This document shows, piece after piece, positions 22,037 to 25,542 of a DNA stretch of 25,542 bases. Positions within the stretch are counted from its first letter, which is position 1; each line of letters opens with the position of its first letter. The notes below the pieces were generated by a model, which was not told the DNA's origin, ran no database searches, and saw nothing but the letters and a program-made list of their open reading frames with translations. Source of the stretch: Muribaculaceae bacterium (GTDB lineage: Bacteria; Bacteroidota; Bacteroidia; Bacteroidales; Muribaculaceae); assembly GCA_029059965.1 (NCBI GenBank), contig JAIDUY010000080.1:1-25542 (forward strand), given 5' to 3'. Made by a program: the position numbers and the translations under genes.

Positions 22037-22112
22037 GCTAATAGCTAACAAATTACCCCTCCCAATTGGTTAAAGTGTGTTAAATTCTACGAATTGGCTG
22101 AAGTTTGCTGTG

Positions 22113-23063
22113 TCAGAGCTCGAGTTCGTATGTGGTGTATGCTATGCCGCGGGCGCCGAAGCCGCATTTCTGCCTGACGAGCCCGGCGTTGAGGTAGCGG
22201 CCATGGTCCTCGCAGCTTGTGCCGAAGTCGAAGTAGCGCCGCAGCGGGCGGTAGTGCTCCATCACGGTGTCGAACAGCACGGCGGGAGCGCGCAGCTCGC
22301 GGCCCTCGGGCGTCGAGGCTATGTACTGCGCGTGGGCGCAGGTGTCGGTGACGAACAGCAGCGTGCCTGCCAGCATGGTGCCGTCGGGGCCGGTTGCTGT
22401 CCACAGGCGTATGTTTTCGGGAAAGCGGGATGCGAGCAGGCGCAGCTCGTCGGCGCTGTGCACGGGCATGGCTCCGTGGCGCTCGTCGAGGTTGCGGGCG
22501 AGCATGGCGTGGAAAGCGTCGAGGCTGTCGGAGGGCGCGGCGACGATGCCGTTGCGCTGCCCGCGGGCTATGTTGCGGCGTGTGTTCTGATTGCGCGGCG
22601 GGTCGGCGGGAGCCTCGTAGGCCGACGACAGCGAGCACTCGGTCATTCGCGCCCCGAGTCGGAACAGGGCATAGATGTCGTCCTCGGCGGGCATGCGGTG
22701 GTAGATGTGCGGAATGGCGCGGTAGACCATACGTCGGCGACCCTGCCCGCGCCAGTATCCGGCCACGGCCTCGAGGATTTCGAGGGCGTCGCCTCCGCAG
22801 GTGGCCGGCGGCAGCACGAGTCCGCCGTATGTCAGGCCGGGATGGGCCGTGATGGTGCCGGGGTCGGCACCCGGGCCGTCGGCGGCGGCGAAGAGTGCGG
22901 CCACGGCGCCGTGGCCGTCGCGCACCAGCAGCGAGCGGTCGGCGAAGCGGTCGGCATGGTAGTCCATATAGCCGCGGCGGAGCAGGAAAGTGCCGTTGCG
23001 CGAAGAGTCAACGACGCTGTCCCACAGCTCCCGCAGACCGGGATTGTATGCTTCGACGGTCAT
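22113..23063 (-). CDS. FemAB/GNAT-like acyltransferase (Acetyltransf_6 type)
   Basis: A 316-residue protein starting at the ATG at 23063 (MTVEAYNPGLRELWDSVVDSSRNGTFLLRRGYMDYH). A start further upstream at 23111 would run through the promoter. The layout is that of the FemAB-like GNAT family (PF13480): an N-terminal half with LTYGGLVLPP and IPHIYHRMPAEDDIYALFRLGA, then RRNIARGQRNGI, FHAMLARNLDERHG, LASRFPENIRLWTA, MLAGTLLFV, AQYIASTPEGR, and HYRPLRRYFDFGTSCEDHGRYLNAGLVRQKCGFGA. Such proteins transfer acyl or aminoacyl groups, often in capsule or cell-wall pathways; the substrate here cannot be told. The gene stands alone, divergent from the LPS permease gene with overlapping promoters. Confidence 0.85.
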   Translation of the reverse strand: MTVEAYNPGLRELWDSVVDSSRNGTFLLRRGYMDYHADRFADRSLLVRDGHGAVAALFAAADGPGADPGTITAHPGLTYGGLVLPPATCGGDALEILEAVAGYWRGQGRRRMVYRAIPHIYHRMPAEDDIYALFRLGARMTECSLSSAYEAPADPPRNQNTRRNIARGQRNGIVAAPSDSLDAFHAMLARNLDERHGAMPVHSADELRLLASRFPENIRLWTATGPDGTMLAGTLLFVTDTCAHAQYIASTPEGRELRAPAVLFDTVMEHYRPLRRYFDFGTSCEDHGRYLNAGLVRQKCGFGARGIAYTTYELEL

Positions 23064-23070
23064 CACGCTG

Positions 23071-23078
23071 CAAAGATA
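23071..23078 (-). promoter_or_regulatory. -7 element of the acyltransferase gene, overlapping the divergent promoter
   Basis: TATCTTTG on the minus strand matches TAnnTTTG. Only 7 bases separate it from the ATG at 23063, so the transcript would have almost no leader. No exact -33 TTTG is present. Confidence 0.6.
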
Positions 23079-23089
23079 AGATTTTTTTG

Positions 23090-23097
23090 TAACTTTG
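23090..23097 (+). promoter_or_regulatory. -7 element of the LPS-permease/ribB operon
   Basis: TAACTTTG matches TAnnTTTG exactly, 34 bp before the ATG at 23132. It lies 11 bp from the oppositely directed -7 box at 23071-23078, so the two promoters share the same DNA. Confidence 0.6.
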
Positions 23098-23131
23098 CGG
23101 CTAAAATGCACGCTCTATAATCATGGTGATA

Positions 23132-24925
23132 ATGAAACGTCTATACAGCTACATGCTTCAGCGGTTCCTGCCGCTGTTCGCCATGACGTTCTTCATATGC
23201 CTGTTTATCGTGATGATGCAGTTCCTGTGGAAGAGCATCGACGACCTTGTCGGCAAGGGACTTGGCGTGGATATCATCGGCGAGCTGTTCTTCTACGCCG
23301 CCCTGACGATGGTGCCCATGGCGCTGCCGCTGGCGGTGCTGCTGGCCTCGCTGATGGTGTTCGGCAACCTGGGCGAGAAGTTCGAGCTGACTGCCATGAA
23401 GGCCTCGGGCATATCGCTGTTCCGCATCATGAGGCCGCTGATGGTGTTCATGGCTTTCGTCGCCGTGGGTGCCTTCTTCTTCCAGAACAATGTGCTGCCC
23501 GTGGCGCAGACCAAGATGTGGACGCTGCTGTTCTCGGTGCGTCAGAAGTCGCCCGAGGTCGAAATCCCCGAGCGCTCCTTTTACGGCGCTATCCCCAACA
23601 TGCAGCTCTACGTGGGCAGCAAGGACGCCGGGACGGGCATGCTCTACGACATGCTCATCTACGACTTCAGCCGCGGACAGGACAACAGCCGCGTCATTCT
23701 GGCCGACTCCGGGCGCTTCAACTTCACCGAGGACCGCACGCGCCTGTTCCTGCACCTGCACAGCGGCGAGCTTTTCGAGAATGTCCACGACAATTCCATG
23801 GGCGTCAACTCGGGACGCTACCTGCCCTTCCGCCGCGAGCACTTCACCGACAAGCAGGTCTATTTCCCCTTCGACGCCAACTTCAACCGCGTCGACGAGG
23901 GCGGACTGCGAAGCCAGTACATAGGCCAGAATGTGAGCCAGCTGCGCCATTCCATCGACTCCATCAGCCATCGCGTCGACTCCATCGGCAATGTCTACGC
24001 CTCCGAGATTCTGTCAGTTCCCTACTTCGGACTGACCCCGACGGTGAACCGCATCGAGAACGGCGAGTATGTGCGCGTGCCGCGCCGCGAGGTCACCCTC
24101 GAGCGCCCGCTCAACGTCGACTCTCTCTTTCAGGAGCCTAATCCGGGCTTCGCCAAGAGCTACATACAGCAGGCGCTGGCCAAGGCACGCCGTCAGAAGC
24201 AGGAGTACGTCTACCGCTCGCTGGCGCTGGCCGAGCAGGCCAAGCTGATGCGCCGCCACGACATCGAGATGCAGAAGAAGTTCACACTCTCCTTCGCCTG
24301 CATCATTTTCTTCTTCATCGGCGCTCCCCTTGGCGCCATCATCAAGAAGGGCGGCCTGGGCACCCCGCTCATCATCTCGGTGCTGCTGTTCATCGTCTAT
24401 TTCATCATCGACAACGCCGGCTACAAGATGGCGCGCGACGGAAAGACCGACGTGTGGATAGGCATATGGCTCAGCTCATTCGTGCTTCTGCCTCTGGGCG
24501 TTTTCTTCACCTACAAGGCTGTGGGCGACTCGGCGGTGTTCAACTTCGATGCCTACGCCAACTTCTTCCGCCGCCTCACGGGCCGCGAGGCTCCGCGCAG
24601 CCTTGCCGTCAAGGAGGTGATAATGAACGATACCGATGTCGCCGAGGCGCTCCGCCGCCTCGAAGCCTTCGGTGCCGCCGCCGAGGCCGAGCGCGCACGT
24701 CTTAGCCGACTCTCGCCCGTCAGACGGCTCTTCGCCCGCGGCCTCGACCCCGCTTTGGGAACTGCCTTGAACGAGCTGGTCGACTATCTGGCCGACAGCC
24801 GCGACAAGCATGTCGTGAACCTCCTCAACCGCTATCCGTTCAGAATAACGCGCAGGCGCCTGCCGGCGGTCATCGAGACCACGCAGCTCATCGTCGAGCG
24901 CATCAACACCCGTCAACAGGAATAA
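23132..24925 (+). CDS. LptF/LptG-family (YjgP/YjgQ) LPS-export permease
   Basis: A 597-residue inner-membrane protein. The ATG at 23132 ([33 protein letters not shown]) fits the family start; an in-frame ATG at 23123 would add three residues. Three N-terminal membrane helices (about 12-32, 52-80, 95-122) include the typical LEKF-like loop ([27 protein letters not shown]). A large periplasmic domain follows, and then three C-terminal helices (about 385-475: [47 protein letters not shown]). The cytoplasmic tail of about 110 residues is longer than in the Escherichia coli proteins. LptF/LptG with LptB extract LPS from the inner membrane and pass it to the periplasmic bridge. The ribB gene follows after 16 bp, so both are probably one operon. 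Whether it is LptF or LptG cannot be decided here. Confidence 0.93.
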   Translation: MKRLYSYMLQRFLPLFAMTFFICLFIVMMQFLWKSIDDLVGKGLGVDIIGELFFYAALTMVPMALPLAVLLASLMVFGNLGEKFELTAMKASGISLFRIMRPLMVFMAFVAVGAFFFQNNVLPVAQTKMWTLLFSVRQKSPEVEIPERSFYGAIPNMQLYVGSKDAGTGMLYDMLIYDFSRGQDNSRVILADSGRFNFTEDRTRLFLHLHSGELFENVHDNSMGVNSGRYLPFRREHFTDKQVYFPFDANFNRVDEGGLRSQYIGQNVSQLRHSIDSISHRVDSIGNVYASEILSVPYFGLTPTVNRIENGEYVRVPRREVTLERPLNVDSLFQEPNPGFAKSYIQQALAKARRQKQEYVYRSLALAEQAKLMRRHDIEMQKKFTLSFACIIFFFIGAPLGAIIKKGGLGTPLIISVLLFIVYFIIDNAGYKMARDGKTDVWIGIWLSSFVLLPLGVFFTYKAVGDSAVFNFDAYANFFRRLTGREAPRSLAVKEVIMNDTDVAEALRRLEAFGAAAEAERARLSRLSPVRRLFARGLDPALGTALNELVDYLADSRDKHVVNLLNRYPFRITRRRLPAVIETTQLIVERINTRQQE

Positions 24926-24941
24926 AAACACACAGATATAT

Positions 24942-25542
24942 ATGGAACAGGAAATCAAGCTCGACTCCATTGCCGACGCCATCGAGGACTTCCGCGAGGG
25001 CAAGATGGTGATTGTGGTCGACGACGAAGACCGCGAGAACGAGGGCGACATCATCGTCGCTGCCGAAAAGATAACTCCCGAGCAGGTCAACTTCATGCTC
25101 AAGAACGCCCGCGGCGTGCTGTGCGTGCCCATCACCATATCGCGCTGCCGTGAGCTGGAGCTGCCCCATCAGGTGACGCAGAACACATCCATGCTCGGAA
25201 CGCCCTTCACCGTCACCGTCGACAAGCTCGAGGGTTGCTCCACCGGTGTGAGCATCGAGGACCGCTGCGCCACAATCCGCGCCCTTGCCGACCCTGCCAG
25301 CACTCCCGAGACCTTCGGACGTCCCGGCCACATCAACCCCCTCTACGCCCAGGACCAGGGCGTGCTGCGCCGCTGCGGCCACACTGAGGCCGCCGTCGAC
25401 CTGGCCCGTCTGGCCGGCCTGCAGCCCGCCGCCGCGCTGATGGAAATCATGAGCGACGACGGCTCCATGGCCCGCCTGCCCGAGCTGCGCCGCCGTGCCG
25501 ACGAGTGGGGCCTCAAACTTATCTCAATCCGCGACCTTATTG
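24942..25542 (+). CDS. ribB: 3,4-dihydroxy-2-butanone 4-phosphate synthase (RibB domain, probably bifunctional RibBA), cut by window edge
   Basis: The first 200 residues are seen, open to the right edge. The start at 24942 ([36 protein letters not shown]) gives the normal RibB N-terminus. The acidic active-site motif [16 protein letters not shown] is complete. Further RibB hallmarks are [63 protein letters not shown] and [15 protein letters not shown]. The enzyme turns ribulose 5-phosphate into 3,4-dihydroxy-2-butanone 4-phosphate and formate in riboflavin synthesis, in the cytoplasm. The sequence stops at IRDLI, the end of the RibB domain; in Bacteroidota a GTP cyclohydrolase II domain usually follows, which would make it RibBA, but that part is outside the window. 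Confidence 0.96.
   Translation, partial: MEQEIKLDSIADAIEDFREGKMVIVVDDEDRENEGDIIVAAEKITPEQVNFMLKNARGVLCVPITISRCRELELPHQVTQNTSMLGTPFTVTVDKLEGCSTGVSIEDRCATIRALADPASTPETFGRPGHINPLYAQDQGVLRRCGHTEAAVDLARLAGLQPAAALMEIMSDDGSMARLPELRRRADEWGLKLISIRDLI

Overview
The window looks like a chromosomal segment of a GC-rich gut Bacteroidota, order Bacteroidales, plausibly Muribaculaceae. The evidence is two SusC-type transporters with one SusD, secreted proteins ending in the short Bacteroidales C-terminal sorting motif, several exact copies of the Bacteroidetes -7 promoter element TAnnTTTG, start codons without Shine-Dalgarno sequences, and an lptG-like/ribB pair. The family placement is inference; no rRNA or tRNA gene is present.

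Left part (1-5881, minus strand): the 5' two thirds of a SusC-like receptor gene that runs off the left edge; a lipoprotein regulator of the DUF6377 type with its own exact promoter; and a 963-residue membrane sensor-regulator (beta-propeller, Y_Y_Y domain, one membrane helix, coiled coil, LuxR-type HTH). The sensor-regulator is transcribed divergently from the main operon.

Main operon (6206-17748, plus strand): a polysaccharide utilisation locus reading susC, susD, a 307-residue secreted protein, a GH16 endo-glucanase, a GH128 endo-beta-1,3-glucanase and a 989-residue multidomain secreted protein. GH16 plus GH128 point to a beta-1,3-glucan such as laminarin or fungal/yeast glucan. The enzymes would cut the glucan outside the cell, the 307- and 989-residue proteins may bind it, SusD/SusC would capture and import the oligosaccharides, and the divergent sensor-regulator would switch the operon on. 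No exo-acting glucosidase (for example GH3) is in the window. The divergent intergenic region holds helically phased repeats upstream of the susC promoter and a susC leader that can form two competing hairpins. Two strong hairpins interrupt the operon, one after susD and one before GH16, and a terminator ends it.

Repeat island (about 17822-18801): a small, AT-rich IS200/RAYT-type HUH transposase gene surrounded by palindromic repeats. Two 58-bp copies differ at their hairpin stem by compensatory changes, and an exact 41-bp direct repeat flanks the gene.

Right part (18805-25542): a DUF4105 membrane protein and a secreted InlB-repeat-like protein (minus strand), a FemAB/GNAT-like acyltransferase (minus strand), then, from an overlapping divergent promoter, an LptF/LptG-family LPS-transport permease and ribB or ribBA (plus strand, cut by the window edge).
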